From: Gloeocapsa sp. UFS-A4-WI-NPMV-4B04
GTDB lineage: Bacteria > Cyanobacteriota > Cyanobacteriia > Cyanobacteriales > Chroococcidiopsidaceae
Direction of reading: 5' to 3'
DNA length: 43,780 nucleotides
NCBI GenBank assembly: GCA_019359535.1
Contig: JAHHHE010000018.1
Location: 1-43,780 of the forward strand
Each line of letters opens with the position of its first letter. The first letter of the stretch is position 1. The notes below the pieces were generated by a model. The model worked only from the letters and a program-made list of their open reading frames with translations. It had not been told where the DNA came from and did no database searches. This document shows positions 17,274-25,576 of the stretch, in pieces. Both the position numbers and the translations under genes were made by a program.

Positions 17274-18659
17274 ATGATTCAGGTGGAAAAAGAAACTGGT
17301 AAAAATTTTGAGCATAGCATGGACAGCTTTGTCCAAAAGGTAGGTACAGTACGCGATCGCGCTACCAATCTTCAAAAACGTGCTGATGAGTTAGCACCAG
17401 CGCAAACAGAGATAAAATCAGCAGCGTTAGAGGAACTACTTAGTGCCTTGGAAGAATTGCACGTAGCAGAAGAAGAACTGAGAGCGCAAAATGAAGAGTT
17501 AGCGATCGCGCGCGCCATTGTGGAAGCAGAACGTCAACGATATCAGGAGTTATTTGAATTTGCACCAGATGGCTACCTGGTAACTGATGATGTAGGAATA
17601 ATCAAAGAAGCAAATCGCACGGTTGCATCATTGTTCAAAATTTCGCAGCAGAAATTAAAGGGCAAACCGCTTGTCAACTTCGTCCCTTACGAACAACGGC
17701 GTTGCTTTCGTTCCAAGCTAAACCAACTACACAAACTTGATTTGACGCAAGAATGGGAACTACAGCTTTGTAACCGTGAAGGTACAACCTTTGACGCTGC
17801 TGTAACTATCTCTACTGTCCGCGACCGGGAAGGTAAACTAAGTGGTTGGCGTTGGCTAGTGCGTGACATCACAGTCCGCAAGCAGACTGAAGCGCAAATT
17901 CGCAACATTCAAATGCAGAATCTTCAACTACAAGAAACAGCACGACTAAAATCGCATTTCTTAGCGATCATGTCTCATGAATTGCGTAGTCCGATGAACG
18001 CAATTATTGGTTTTTCCCAACTGCTGTTGCGCTACCCCCAAGCAACACTTGCTCCCAAGCAAGAAAACATGGTTCAACGCATTCTCAACAGTGGTAGGCA
18101 TTTATTAACTTTAATTGATGATATTCTCGACTTCTCGAAGCTAGAGGCTGGCAAGCTTGAACTTAAACTTCAAGAACTTAACTTAGCTGAAATAGTGACA
18201 GCTACTCAGGAAGAAATGCGCTCTCTAGCCGAACAGAAGAATTTGACAATGGAAGTTAAATTAAATCTCCATAATCCTGTGATTGTCAACGACAAGACTC
18301 GCTTGCGCCAAATTTTAGTTAACTTACTCTCCAACGCGATTAAATTTACTGAGGTTGGCGGTGTTCAGGTAGAAGTGGGGGAAGTGACTGAAAACAAAAT
18401 CGCGATCGCAGTTAAAGATACTGGAATTGGCATCGCAGAATCTGACTTAGGGTATATTTTTGAGGAATTCCGGCAAGGAAATCAAACTTTAACCCGCGAA
18501 CACGGTGGTACTGGTTTAGGACTGGCGATTACTAACCGCTTAGTTGAGATAATCCACGGCAAGATTACAGTTGAGAGTAACCTGGATCAAGGAACGACTT
18601 TTGTGGTAGAAATTCCTCGCCATGTAGTAGAGCAAAAATTCCGCAGTCCCGATGCCTGA
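17274..18659 (+). CDS. PAS-containing sensor histidine kinase
   Basis: A 461-residue cytoplasmic kinase without membrane segments. In order: a helical N-terminus with a coil (ALEELHVAEEELRAQNEELA), a PAS domain at about 100-200 (FEFAPDGYLVTDDVGIIKEA), then HisKA with the phospho-acceptor His in SHELRSPMNAIIGF, and HATPase_c with N box LLSNAIKFT, G1 DTGIGIAESD and G2 HGGTGLGLAITN. The cognate response regulator is not beside it. Its position after the CheB and CheR-PAS genes resembles the CheB-CheR-PAS-kinase order found fused in single proteins in other bacteria, so the three probably act together. The last codons and stop lie inside a perfect hairpin. Confidence 0.9.
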   Translation: MIQVEKETGKNFEHSMDSFVQKVGTVRDRATNLQKRADELAPAQTEIKSAALEELLSALEELHVAEEELRAQNEELAIARAIVEAERQRYQELFEFAPDGYLVTDDVGIIKEANRTVASLFKISQQKLKGKPLVNFVPYEQRRCFRSKLNQLHKLDLTQEWELQLCNREGTTFDAAVTISTVRDREGKLSGWRWLVRDITVRKQTEAQIRNIQMQNLQLQETARLKSHFLAIMSHELRSPMNAIIGFSQLLLRYPQATLAPKQENMVQRILNSGRHLLTLIDDILDFSKLEAGKLELKLQELNLAEIVTATQEEMRSLAEQKNLTMEVKLNLHNPVIVNDKTRLRQILVNLLSNAIKFTEVGGVQVEVGEVTENKIAIAVKDTGIGIAESDLGYIFEEFRQGNQTLTREHGGTGLGLAITNRLVEIIHGKITVESNLDQGTTFVVEIPRHVVEQKFRSPDA

Positions 18660-18674
18660 AGGCATCGGGACTGC
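18643..18674. terminator. Perfect 14-bp hairpin spanning the kinase stop codon
   Basis: GCAGTCCCGATGCC (18643-18656) pairs exactly with GGCATCGGGACTGC (18661-18674). The four-base loop TGAA contains the TGA stop. It separates the kinase gene from the convergent rsmH (stop at 18718). No T run follows on either side, so termination is inferred from position and stem strength. It may instead be a mobile palindrome that supplied the stop. Confidence 0.55.
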
Positions 18675-18717
18675 ACAAAAGGTAATTCCGCTTATTAATT
18701 TTTGAGAAGCTGGTAAT

Positions 18718-19614
18718 TTAACTAATCATATCTCGTCGTTCTGCAAATCTAAGTTTAGCAGAGCGCGATCGCGGATTTTGCTTTATTTCATCCTCTTGAG
18801 CAGTAATTGGCTTTTTTGTCAATATTTTTAACAACGGTGAAGCCCTTAAACTATGCTTCACGATCCGGTCTTCTAGACTGTGAAAACTAATAATTCCAAT
18901 TCTGCCGCCTGGTGCTAACCAATCGGGTGCGCGATTTATAAAAGTTTCTAGAGAGGTTAACTCGTCGTTAACTACAATTCGCAGTGCTTGAAAAACACGG
19001 GTAGCAGGGTGAATTCTACCGTAGCGATATTGGCGAGGTACAGCATAAGCGATCGCCTCTGCTAGTTGAGTAGTTGTTTCAAAGGGACGTTGTTCTACAA
19101 TCCGCCGTGCAATTCGTCGCGATAGTCGTTCCTCGCCGTATTTAAAGAAAATATCCGCAAGTTGACTTTCATCCCAAAAGTTGATCACCTCAGCTGCTGT
19201 CAAAGATTGCCGCGTGTCCATCCGCATATCTAAAGTAGCAGCATTGCGAAAACTGAAGCCTCGTTTAGCTACATCAAGATGATGAGAGCTAACGCCTAAG
19301 TCGGCTATTATACCATCAAATAAGATATTATTTGGTTGATATTCAGCAAAATTAGCCAGAAGAAATTGGACGCGATCGCCATAAGTAGCAAGTTGAGTTT
19401 TTGCGGCGGCGATCGCTTGCTCATCTCGATCAATAGCTGTGACGCGGACATCCGGTGCAGCTGCCAAAATTAACTCACTGTGACCACCACCACCCACCGT
19501 AGCATCTAAATAATGCCCAGATGGACGTATCGCAAGGCCTGTAATTACCTCTTGACTCAACACTGGGACATGAACAAAAGCCCTGTCCTCGCTTTCTTGA
19601 ATCCCAAGCTCCAT
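18718..19614 (-). CDS. rsmH: 16S rRNA (cytosine(1402)-N(4))-methyltransferase
   Basis: RsmH (MraW) methylates N4 of C1402 in the ribosomal P site using SAM. Motifs: [13 protein letters not shown] at the N-terminus, SAM loop [46 protein letters not shown], and the C-terminal [18 protein letters not shown] and [11 protein letters not shown] start at the ATG at 19614 ([10 protein letters not shown], 298 residues), since the longer frame to 19635 begins with TTG codons and enters a repeated sequence. The gene is isolated from the dcw cluster, as is common in cyanobacteria. Confidence 0.95.
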   Translation of the reverse strand: MELGIQESEDRAFVHVPVLSQEVITGLAIRPSGHYLDATVGGGGHSELILAAAPDVRVTAIDRDEQAIAAAKTQLATYGDRVQFLLANFAEYQPNNILFDGIIADLGVSSHHLDVAKRGFSFRNAATLDMRMDTRQSLTAAEVINFWDESQLADIFFKYGEERLSRRIARRIVEQRPFETTTQLAEAIAYAVPRQYRYGRIHPATRVFQALRIVVNDELTSLETFINRAPDWLAPGGRIGIISFHSLEDRIVKHSLRASPLLKILTKKPITAQEDEIKQNPRSRSAKLRFAERRDMIS

Positions 19615-19633
19615 ATAATTAAAGAAGTGCAAC

Positions 19634-19730
19634 AAAATTAAACATCAAGTAAAAGCATTTATCGAAAGAAGTGAGTAGTGAAAAGTGCAAAGTGAGTAGT
19701 GGGTACAAGAAAATTAAACATCAAGTAAAA
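19634..19730. repeat. 21-bp direct repeats flanking a GTGAGTAGTG patch
   Basis: The 21 bases from 19634 to 19654 (AAAATTAAACATCAAGTAAA plus A) recur exactly at 19710-19730. Between them lie two GTGAGTAGTG phrases (19671 and 19692). The layout looks like insertion or duplication of repeat DNA in the rsmH-ndhH spacer. Confidence 0.75.
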
Positions 19731-19854
19731 ATTTTAAGTGCCGCTCCTCTCCAACTTATCGCTTTCGCACACTTTCTTTGTGTCCTTGGCATCTAGCGCG
19801 CTAAAGCTGAGGCAGTTTAACTTAAAATCTTCATAAACAGGAAATTACTCACCT

Positions 19855-21039
19855 ATGGCAAGGCTAGAAACCAGAACTGAACCGATGGTGCTGAACATGG
19901 GGCCACACCATCCCTCCATGCACGGAGTAATGCGGCTGATTGTCACCCTCGATGGCGAAGATGTGGTGGACTGCGAACCAGTAATGGGATACCTGCACCG
20001 AGGCATGGAAAAAATTGCCGAGAACCGCACCAACATCATGTACGTTCCTTACGTCAGTCGGTGGGATTATGCAGCAGGAATGTTCAACGAAGCAGTCACC
20101 GTCAACGCACCAGAAAAGCTGGCTAATATTCCAGTACCTAAACGCGCTAGCTACATCCGCGTAATCATGCTGGAATTGAACCGAATTGCCAACCACTTGC
20201 TATGGCTAGGACCATTCATGGCTGATGTGGGCGCTCAAACTCCTTTCTTTTACATTTTCCGTGAAAGAGAGCTAATTTACGATTTATGGGAAGCCGCCAC
20301 TGGTTATCGGATGGTAAATAACAACTATTTCCGCATTGGCGGAGTTGCGGTTGATTTACCCTACGGCTGGATTGATAAGTGCATAGAATTCTGTGACTAC
20401 TTTACGCCCAAAGTAGATGAATACGAGCGCTTAATTACCGATAACCCAATCTTCCGGCGACGAGTTGAAGGCGTTGGCACAATTAACCGTGAAGAAGCAA
20501 TTAGCTGGGGACTTTCTGGCCCAATGCTGCGGGCTTCTGGGGTAAAGTGGGATCTGCGGAAAGTTGACCACTATGAGTGTTACGACGATTTCGACTGGGA
20601 TGTACAATGGGAAACGGCGGGTGATTGCTTCGCGCGGTACGTCGTCAGGATTCGGGAAATGCGCGAATCGGTTAAGATTTTGCGCCAAGCGATCGCTGGA
20701 CTTCCCGGCGGCCCCTACGAAAATCTAGAAGCCAAACGCCTAGCTGAAGGACCAAAGTCTGAGTGGAATGGCTTTGATTATCAGTACATTGGCAAGAAAA
20801 TTTCTCCTACTTTTAAAATGCCCAAGGGTGAAATTTACGCTCGTGTCGAGAGTGGCAAAGGTGAACTAGGAATTTATCTCATTGGCGATGATAATGTCTT
20901 TCCTTGGCGTTGGAAGATTCGCGCAGCCGATTTCAACAACCTCCAGATATTTCCCAAAATTCTGCGGGGTGTGAAAGTTGCCGACATTGTGACGATCTTG
21001 GGTAGTGTTGACATCATCATGGGATCGGTAGATCGTTAA
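19855..21039 (+). CDS. ndhH: NAD(P)H-quinone oxidoreductase subunit H
   Basis: NdhH is the 49-kDa-type subunit of the thylakoid NDH-1 complex, which carries electrons from ferredoxin to plastoquinone in respiration, cyclic flow and CO2 uptake. The 394-residue protein shows [45 protein letters not shown], and the C-terminal [13 protein letters not shown], all as in cyanobacterial and plastid NdhH. It is related to nickel-hydrogenase large subunits but lacks their nickel-binding Cys pairs. Arg49 in YLHRGMEK corresponds to the arginine that is dimethylated in mitochondrial NDUFS2, and the next gene downstream encodes a homologue of the responsible methyltransferase. Confidence 0.98.
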   Translation: MARLETRTEPMVLNMGPHHPSMHGVMRLIVTLDGEDVVDCEPVMGYLHRGMEKIAENRTNIMYVPYVSRWDYAAGMFNEAVTVNAPEKLANIPVPKRASYIRVIMLELNRIANHLLWLGPFMADVGAQTPFFYIFRERELIYDLWEAATGYRMVNNNYFRIGGVAVDLPYGWIDKCIEFCDYFTPKVDEYERLITDNPIFRRRVEGVGTINREEAISWGLSGPMLRASGVKWDLRKVDHYECYDDFDWDVQWETAGDCFARYVVRIREMRESVKILRQAIAGLPGGPYENLEAKRLAEGPKSEWNGFDYQYIGKKISPTFKMPKGEIYARVESGKGELGIYLIGDDNVFPWRWKIRAADFNNLQIFPKILRGVKVADIVTILGSVDIIMGSVDR

Positions 21040-21044
21040 TAGCT

Positions 21045-21187
21045 AGGGATCAGGGATCAGGGATCAGGGATTAGGGGTAAGAGAAGAAGTAGTATAGCTG
21101 ATGTTAAATACGGTGCTAGACACCAGTTTTGCAACCGTAGGTTGCTCTACCCCTAATCCCTAGCCCCTAGCCCTTAACCCCTGATCC
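21045..21187. repeat. Heptamer tandem repeats in inverted arms between ndhH and midA
   Basis: Four AGGGATC-like heptamers run from 21045 to 21072, and heptamers of the form CCCTAAT/CCCTAGC run from about 21151 to 21187. GGGATTAGGGGTA (21067-21079) pairs perfectly with TACCCCTAATCCC (21148-21160). A small inner hairpin GCAACC-GTA-GGTTGC occupies 21131-21145. This resembles the short tandemly repeated heptamers known in cyanobacteria. It ends 5 bases before the midA ATG. Confidence 0.8.
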
Positions 21188-21192
21188 CTCTT

Positions 21193-22368
21193 ATGCCACA
21201 ACTAGACGATGATTCCAATCCCTTGCTGTGTGACGCGATCGCTCGTGACATTGCCTGTTCTCAAGGGCAGCGCATTACATTTACCCAATACATGGAAGCA
21301 GCGCTGTATCACCCTCAGCAGGGCTATTATGCAACCAAAGCGATAAATATTGGACAGCAGGGAGACTTTTTGACATCGCCTCATCTTGGTGCTGACTTTG
21401 GTGAATTGCTAGCTGAACAATTTGTTCAGATGGGGGAAATTATTGGGCAACAGCAATTTACTATAGTAGAAATGGGGGCTGGTCAAGGTATTCTAGCAGC
21501 AGATATTCTTGGGTACTTATTGCAGCACTATCCAGATTTTTTTGCCGCCCTAGAATACATCATCGTTGAAAAGTCTAATGCCCTTCAGCAGGAACAGCAA
21601 CAACGTTTAAAGAATTTACCGATCAAATGGTGCAGCTTAGAAGAGATAGCCACCGACTCAATTATCGGTTGCTGTTTTTCCAATGAATTAGTTGATGCTT
21701 TACCCGTGCATCAGTTCATTATAGAAGCGGGACAACTGCGGGAAATTTATGTCACGACACAGGAAGCGAGAGGATTGCCTATATTTGTTGAAGTAATAGG
21801 CGAACTTTCCACACCTCAACTAGCTGAATATTTTGATTTAGTAAAAATAGCATTGCCATCTAGCGCCTACCCAGACGGCTACCGCAGCGAAGTTAACTTA
21901 GCCGCCCTAGACTGGCTGAAAGTGGTATCAAATCGGCTACAGCGTGGGTATTTATTAACAATTGATTATGGCTATCCAGCGCATCGTTACTACAATCCGA
22001 TGCGATCGCAAGGAACGTTACAGTGCTACTACCGCCATATGCACCATAACAACCCATATATAAATATTGGGCAACAAGATATTACAGCCCATGTAGACTT
22101 TACCGCCTTACAACGCTGGGGCGAGATGTGTGGGTTGGATAATCTTGGTTTTACTCAGCAAGGATTGTTTTTGATGGCATTAGGACTAGGCGATCGCATT
22201 GCCGCCCTCTCCACCAGTAACCCTCAATCTATCCAACAGCTACTGCAACGGCGTGAAGCCCTACACCAATTGATTGAGCCCACCGGATTAGGCGGTTTTG
22301 GTGTCTTAATTCAGAGTAAAAATTTGACGGCCACTGAAACAGCAAGTTCTTTAAAAGGCTTAAAATAG
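21193..22368 (+). CDS. midA: SAM-dependent methyltransferase, MidA/NDUFAF7 (DUF185) family
   Basis: The 391-residue protein matches the MidA/NDUFAF7 family. Visible are RITFTQYMEAALYHPQQGYY, the family hallmark GDFLTSPHLGADFGELLAEQ, the SAM-binding loop IVEMGAGQGILAADIL, CCFSNELVDALPVHQF, and LLTIDYGYPAHRYYNP. In mitochondria NDUFAF7 symmetrically dimethylates an arginine of NDUFS2 early in complex I assembly. The homologous subunit, NdhH, is encoded directly upstream on the same strand, separated by about 150 bases of repeats. By inference this enzyme may modify NdhH Arg49. The ribosome-binding region lies within the heptamer repeats (CTGATCCCTCTT), so no clear site is seen. Confidence 0.88.
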   Translation: MPQLDDDSNPLLCDAIARDIACSQGQRITFTQYMEAALYHPQQGYYATKAINIGQQGDFLTSPHLGADFGELLAEQFVQMGEIIGQQQFTIVEMGAGQGILAADILGYLLQHYPDFFAALEYIIVEKSNALQQEQQQRLKNLPIKWCSLEEIATDSIIGCCFSNELVDALPVHQFIIEAGQLREIYVTTQEARGLPIFVEVIGELSTPQLAEYFDLVKIALPSSAYPDGYRSEVNLAALDWLKVVSNRLQRGYLLTIDYGYPAHRYYNPMRSQGTLQCYYRHMHHNNPYINIGQQDITAHVDFTALQRWGEMCGLDNLGFTQQGLFLMALGLGDRIAALSTSNPQSIQQLLQRREALHQLIEPTGLGGFGVLIQSKNLTATETASSLKGLK

Positions 22369-22398
22369 CCCAATCAAGCTTTACTCAACTCCCCTGCT

Positions 22399-22418
22399 CC
22401 CCTGCTAAGAATGCTCCC
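22399..22418 (+). repeat. Dispersed repeat copy 2 (one GCTAAGAAT unit)
   Basis: CCCCTGCTAAGAATGCTCCC, the same core as at 16947, here in the convergent spacer between midA and the single-domain cheB-type gene. Confidence 0.7.
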
Positions 22419-22420
22419 TC

Positions 22421-23035
22421 TCACGCCGCTTTTTCCATCATTACCAGACTAATCAGTTTAGTAGCGATCGCATTTAAGGGAAGCACAAAATCTACTTTTC
22501 CCGTTTCAATAGCGTGTTTAGGCATACTGAAACACTCGCAATCAGCTTCATCTTGGACGATCACGATCCCGCCCTGCTTTTTGATTGCTAGCACACCTGT
22601 TGCACCATCACTATCCCTACCAGTGAGAACTATGGCGATCGCCTGTGATTTATAGCTAGCTGCTAACGACGCAAAAAGTTTATCAGCTGCGGGGCGGACA
22701 AAATGTACTTTGTCTGTATCTGAGAGGGAAAGCGTACCCTGCGGATTAACTAGCAGGTGCTTACCCGGAACAGCTATGTACACTGTCCCTGCGCGTAACA
22801 ATTCCCCTTCTTCTGCCTGCTTGACTCGCATAGCTGTACACTGGCTGAGGATCTCCGCCATATAGCTAGGATACAGGGTAGATAGATGCTGGACTATCGT
22901 AATAGCTGCTGGAAAATCTGAGGGTAAGGCAGACAAAATATTGCTGATTGCTTTTAGTCCACCTAGAGAAGCTGCAATCGCGACTACATTGTAGGGGATG
23001 TTGGGGGAGTAAGATAAAACTTTTTGTAGGAACAC
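22421..23035 (-). CDS. Single-domain CheB-type protein-glutamate methylesterase
   Basis: A 204-residue stand-alone CheB catalytic domain with no receiver. The triad residues are present: Ser in AIAASLGG, His in ITIVQHLS, and Asp in VLTGRDSDGATG. Much of the sequence parallels domain 2 of the double CheB at 13302-15023 (for example LPSDFPAAITIVQ against LPADFPAAITVVQ, and GTVYIAVPGKHLLVN against GTVYIAPPHNHLLVN), so the two are likely paralogues, but here the catalytic His is kept. Without a receiver it must be controlled by something other than phosphorylation of its own regulatory domain. It stands alone between midA and the small membrane peptide. Confidence 0.85.
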   Translation of the reverse strand: MFLQKVLSYSPNIPYNVVAIAASLGGLKAISNILSALPSDFPAAITIVQHLSTLYPSYMAEILSQCTAMRVKQAEEGELLRAGTVYIAVPGKHLLVNPQGTLSLSDTDKVHFVRPAADKLFASLAASYKSQAIAIVLTGRDSDGATGVLAIKKQGGIVIVQDEADCECFSMPKHAIETGKVDFVLPLNAIATKLISLVMMEKAA

Positions 23036-23154
23036 TTTTTTCTATCCGGTGGGTGGCTTTGGTACGCTGATGTCAATCAATCACCTTCTAGGTGGTGTCC
23101 TTGGCAACCTACAAGCAGAATTCTTGTGTCTGTTAACGTATATAAATTAATTGT

Positions 23155-23182
23155 AACTTATCTAGGCTGACTTAGATAAGTT
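23155..23182. promoter_or_regulatory. 10-bp inverted repeat upstream of the 31-residue peptide gene
   Basis: AACTTATCTA (23155-23164) pairs perfectly with TAGATAAGTT (23173-23182) over an 8-base loop, 55 bases before the ATG at 23238. It could be an operator for a dimeric regulator or a leader hairpin. No T tract follows. Confidence 0.45.
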
Positions 23183-23237
23183 AGGTTAGAAAAGCATTTA
23201 TCCTTTCATCAGATCATTTTATAGGAGGGTAAGAATA

Positions 23238-23333
23238 ATGAATACACACGACCTGTTAACGCTAATAGCGCTACTAATCCCTGGAATTTTACTTTCGGTT
23301 TTTATCATGCTTACGTTTGCAGCAGGAGGCTAA
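23238..23333 (+). CDS. 31-residue single-pass membrane peptide, unidentified
   Basis: A short frame encoding MNTHDLLTLIALLIPGILLS and then VFIMLTFAAGG. Nearly the whole length after residue 5 is one hydrophobic helix with a Pro-Gly in the middle and a small Ala-Ala-Gly-Gly end. A near-ideal ribosome-binding site (AGGAGG at 23223-23228) precedes the ATG by 9 bases, which argues strongly for translation. Cyanobacteria have many such peptides in photosystem, cytochrome b6f, NDH-1 and oxidase complexes. It is not PsaM, PsbM, PetL, PetN or Psb30 by sequence. It may be a subunit of a membrane complex, but I cannot say which. Confidence 0.7.
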   Translation: MNTHDLLTLIALLIPGILLSVFIMLTFAAGG

Positions 23334-23549
23334 TTGACTTTTGACAACATTTTGCTGCTGCGTAAAGAGGAAGAAGTAGCGGTGTCTATACAAAGTGCGA
23401 TCGCGCTTACTTATTTTTGGACGCTTGGCGATCGTGTGTGTTGCTCTAAAAAGGTTTTTATTTAGAGTTATTTAACTACAATTAACCCTGAATATTGTGC
23501 CTACAATTCACACTTAGTCATTCCCACTAAAAATGCCGCAGGTAAAAGG

Positions 23550-24551
23550 ATGAAAGTCGCTGTATTCAGTACAAAATCCTACGATCGCACTTTCCTAGAA
23601 GCTGCCAACGCCGACTACGAACATGAACTAATTTATTTTGAACCACATCTAAATTACGAAACAAGCATATTGGCAGCAGACTTTCCAGCAGTCTGTGTTT
23701 TTGTCAACGATCAGCTTGATGCCAAAACCTTAACGAAATTGGCAAGTCAGGGAACCCAAATAATTGCCCTGCGTTCCACTGGTTTCAACAATATAGATTT
23801 AAACAAGGCAGCTGACTTAAAGCTAACTGTTGTCCGCGTTCCAGCTTACTCGCCTTATGCCGTTGCCGAACACACTGTAGGGCTGATTCTGGCGCTCAAT
23901 CGCAAGATCCATCGCGCTTATGCCCGTATCCGCGACGGTAATTTTTCTCTAGATGGATTTTTGGGATTTGATCTACACGGTAAAACAGTTGGCATTGTTG
24001 GCACTGGCAAAATTGGTGCAATTACGGCGCAAATTCTCAACGGCTTTGGATGCCAGATTCTGGCATATGATAAATCGCCGCACCCAGATTGCGAAGCTTT
24101 GGGAGTAAAGTATGTATCACTATCTGAACTATTTGCTGCTGCCGATATTATTACCTTGCACTGCCCTTTGATCCCCGAAACCCATCACCTAATTAACGCG
24201 GAGACAATCTCGCAGATGAAAACAGGTGTTATGCTAATTAACACGAGTCGTGGAGCATTAATTGACACGAAAGCAGTAATTAAAGGCTTAAAATCGGGGA
24301 AAATAGGCTATCTTGGTTTAGACGTTTACGAACAAGAGGGGGATTTATTCTTTGAAGATTTCTCGAATCAAGTGATTCAAGACGATCTTTTTGAACGCCT
24401 GCTCACTTTTCCGAACGTGCTAATTACTGGACATCAAGCCTTTTTTACTGTCGATGCCCTCAAGACTATTGCCTCAACTACCCTTGCTAATCTCTCTAAG
24501 TTTGAACAAGGGCAACCTTGCCCCAATCAAATTAAAGCTGAGGCTCTTTAG
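23550..24551 (+). CDS. D-lactate dehydrogenase-like 2-hydroxyacid dehydrogenase
   Basis: A 333-residue NAD-dependent D-2-hydroxyacid dehydrogenase, most like fermentative D-lactate dehydrogenase, which reduces pyruvate to D-lactate. Motifs: [14 protein letters not shown] in the substrate domain, Rossmann loop [13 protein letters not shown] near 145-155, the catalytic Arg in [11 protein letters not shown], Glu in [14 protein letters not shown], and His in [10 protein letters not shown], forming the Arg-Glu-His set. A short AAAGG lies just ahead of the ATG. It is monocistronic. In cyanobacteria such enzymes act in dark fermentation, and some members prefer other 2-ketoacids. Confidence 0.9.
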   Translation: MKVAVFSTKSYDRTFLEAANADYEHELIYFEPHLNYETSILAADFPAVCVFVNDQLDAKTLTKLASQGTQIIALRSTGFNNIDLNKAADLKLTVVRVPAYSPYAVAEHTVGLILALNRKIHRAYARIRDGNFSLDGFLGFDLHGKTVGIVGTGKIGAITAQILNGFGCQILAYDKSPHPDCEALGVKYVSLSELFAAADIITLHCPLIPETHHLINAETISQMKTGVMLINTSRGALIDTKAVIKGLKSGKIGYLGLDVYEQEGDLFFEDFSNQVIQDDLFERLLTFPNVLITGHQAFFTVDALKTIASTTLANLSKFEQGQPCPNQIKAEAL

Positions 24552-24829
24552 TAAGTAACTATTCGTCTTGCTTAACTGCAAGCTGATAGCTCGACTTTAT
24601 CCAAACTAAAGAACGACGTAGGCAAATTTTAATTCAATCTTCTGCCTTCTGACTTCTAGCTAGCGAATCACTCTCTATCTTGGAGTTGATGAACCAGTGC
24701 TTCAGGTCAGCTATTGTGGAAAACAATGCAAAACAGCTTTCTCTAGAAAACTAGGCGATGCTGCATTCTTTATGTATCGTCCAGTCAAAAACCTCAAAGT
24801 TGTCATTCCCAAATAACAACATAAAAATT

Positions 24830-25276
24830 ATGGAATCCCAACTGCAACCGCCGGAATACACAGATACTGCTACCTCCTCAGAGGTTATAGGATCATCAGA
24901 TTCAGCACCCTTGGCAACAATACGAGCCAACACTCCAACTGATACTCAATGGCAAAAACTTGGCTCACAAGTTTCTGACTTTTTAGCACAGCTGCCCGAT
25001 TATATAGGTAAGTTCTTTAACCAATACAAGCAGCCAATTATTACCCTTGGTCTAATTTTTGCTGCAATTATTACAGTTAAGGTAGTCCTAGCAGTAATTG
25101 ATGCATTCAATGATATTCCCCTGCTGCAACCAACGTTTGAGTTAATTGGTATTGGTTACTCAGCATGGTTTGTGAATCGCTTTTTACTTCAAGCTTCAAA
25201 GCGACAAGAGTTGTCTCAAGAAATTGAAAAACTCAAGCAGCAAGTGGTTGGTAGCCAACAACTCCCAAACTCTTAG
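24830..25276 (+). CDS. CAAD-domain membrane protein
   Basis: A cyanobacterial protein with a CAAD (CURT1-like) domain, a thylakoid-anchoring module also found appended to some aminoacyl-tRNA synthetases. I choose the ATG at 24830 (MESQLQPPEYTD), since upstream codons to 24758 show no family character. In order: a disordered acidic N-terminus of about 50 residues, an amphipathic helix (KLGSQVSDFLAQLPDYIGKF), two membrane segments (IITLGLIFAAIITVKVVLAV and ELIGIGYSAWFVNRFLL), and a charged C-terminal helix (SQEIEKLKQQVV). CURT1 relatives bend thylakoid membranes, so a structural membrane role is likely. Confidence 0.8.
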   Translation: MESQLQPPEYTDTATSSEVIGSSDSAPLATIRANTPTDTQWQKLGSQVSDFLAQLPDYIGKFFNQYKQPIITLGLIFAAIITVKVVLAVIDAFNDIPLLQPTFELIGIGYSAWFVNRFLLQASKRQELSQEIEKLKQQVVGSQQLPNS

Positions 25277-25576
25277 AGCTTACCATTCATTGATTTTTTA
25301 GCCAAAGTAAAGGGTAAACAGGAAGATATAAAAGCCTGTTTTTAACCTAAATTAAGCCGTATTAGGGGTGTATACGCCGCGTAGCACCCATTCATCTTAT
25401 GGCAGAAAAAAACAAAAACTTGCTTCGCTTACTGTTAGCAAGTATCATAACTCAATCCTTTTTGGTCTAGCCTAAATAAAGGATTGAGTTTGTTTTTAAA
25501 ACACGATTTAGAGAGCGCAGTAAGTCAGAAAGAGTGATTACAAACACTATTGACTACTCACTTTCTTTGTCATTAT
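25277..25576. other. Intergenic region with terminator and possible small transcript
   Basis: About 300 bases without a supported gene. The terminator lies 170 bases past the CAAD gene stop, leaving room for a short RNA. A 23-codon frame at 25400 exists, but nothing supports it. Confidence 0.35.
25449..25497 (+). terminator. Rho-independent terminator
   Basis: AACTCAATCCTTT (25449-25461) pairs perfectly with AAAGGATTGAGTT (25478-25490) across 16 bases and is followed by TGTTTTT. Confidence 0.8.

Noticed and set aside
19864-20196. 110-codon antisense frame opposite ndhH
   Set aside because: Rich in His, Val and Phe as expected from reading ndhH backwards; no independent evidence.
21045-21187. 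Possible CRISPR array in the ndhH-midA gap
   Set aside because: The repeats are 7 bases, back to back, with no spacers and no cas genes. It is a heptamer tandem repeat.
23238-23333. PsaM as identity of the 31-residue peptide
   Set aside because: Length is right, but the C-terminal Arg-Leu…Leu-Tyr-Lys ending of PsaM is absent.
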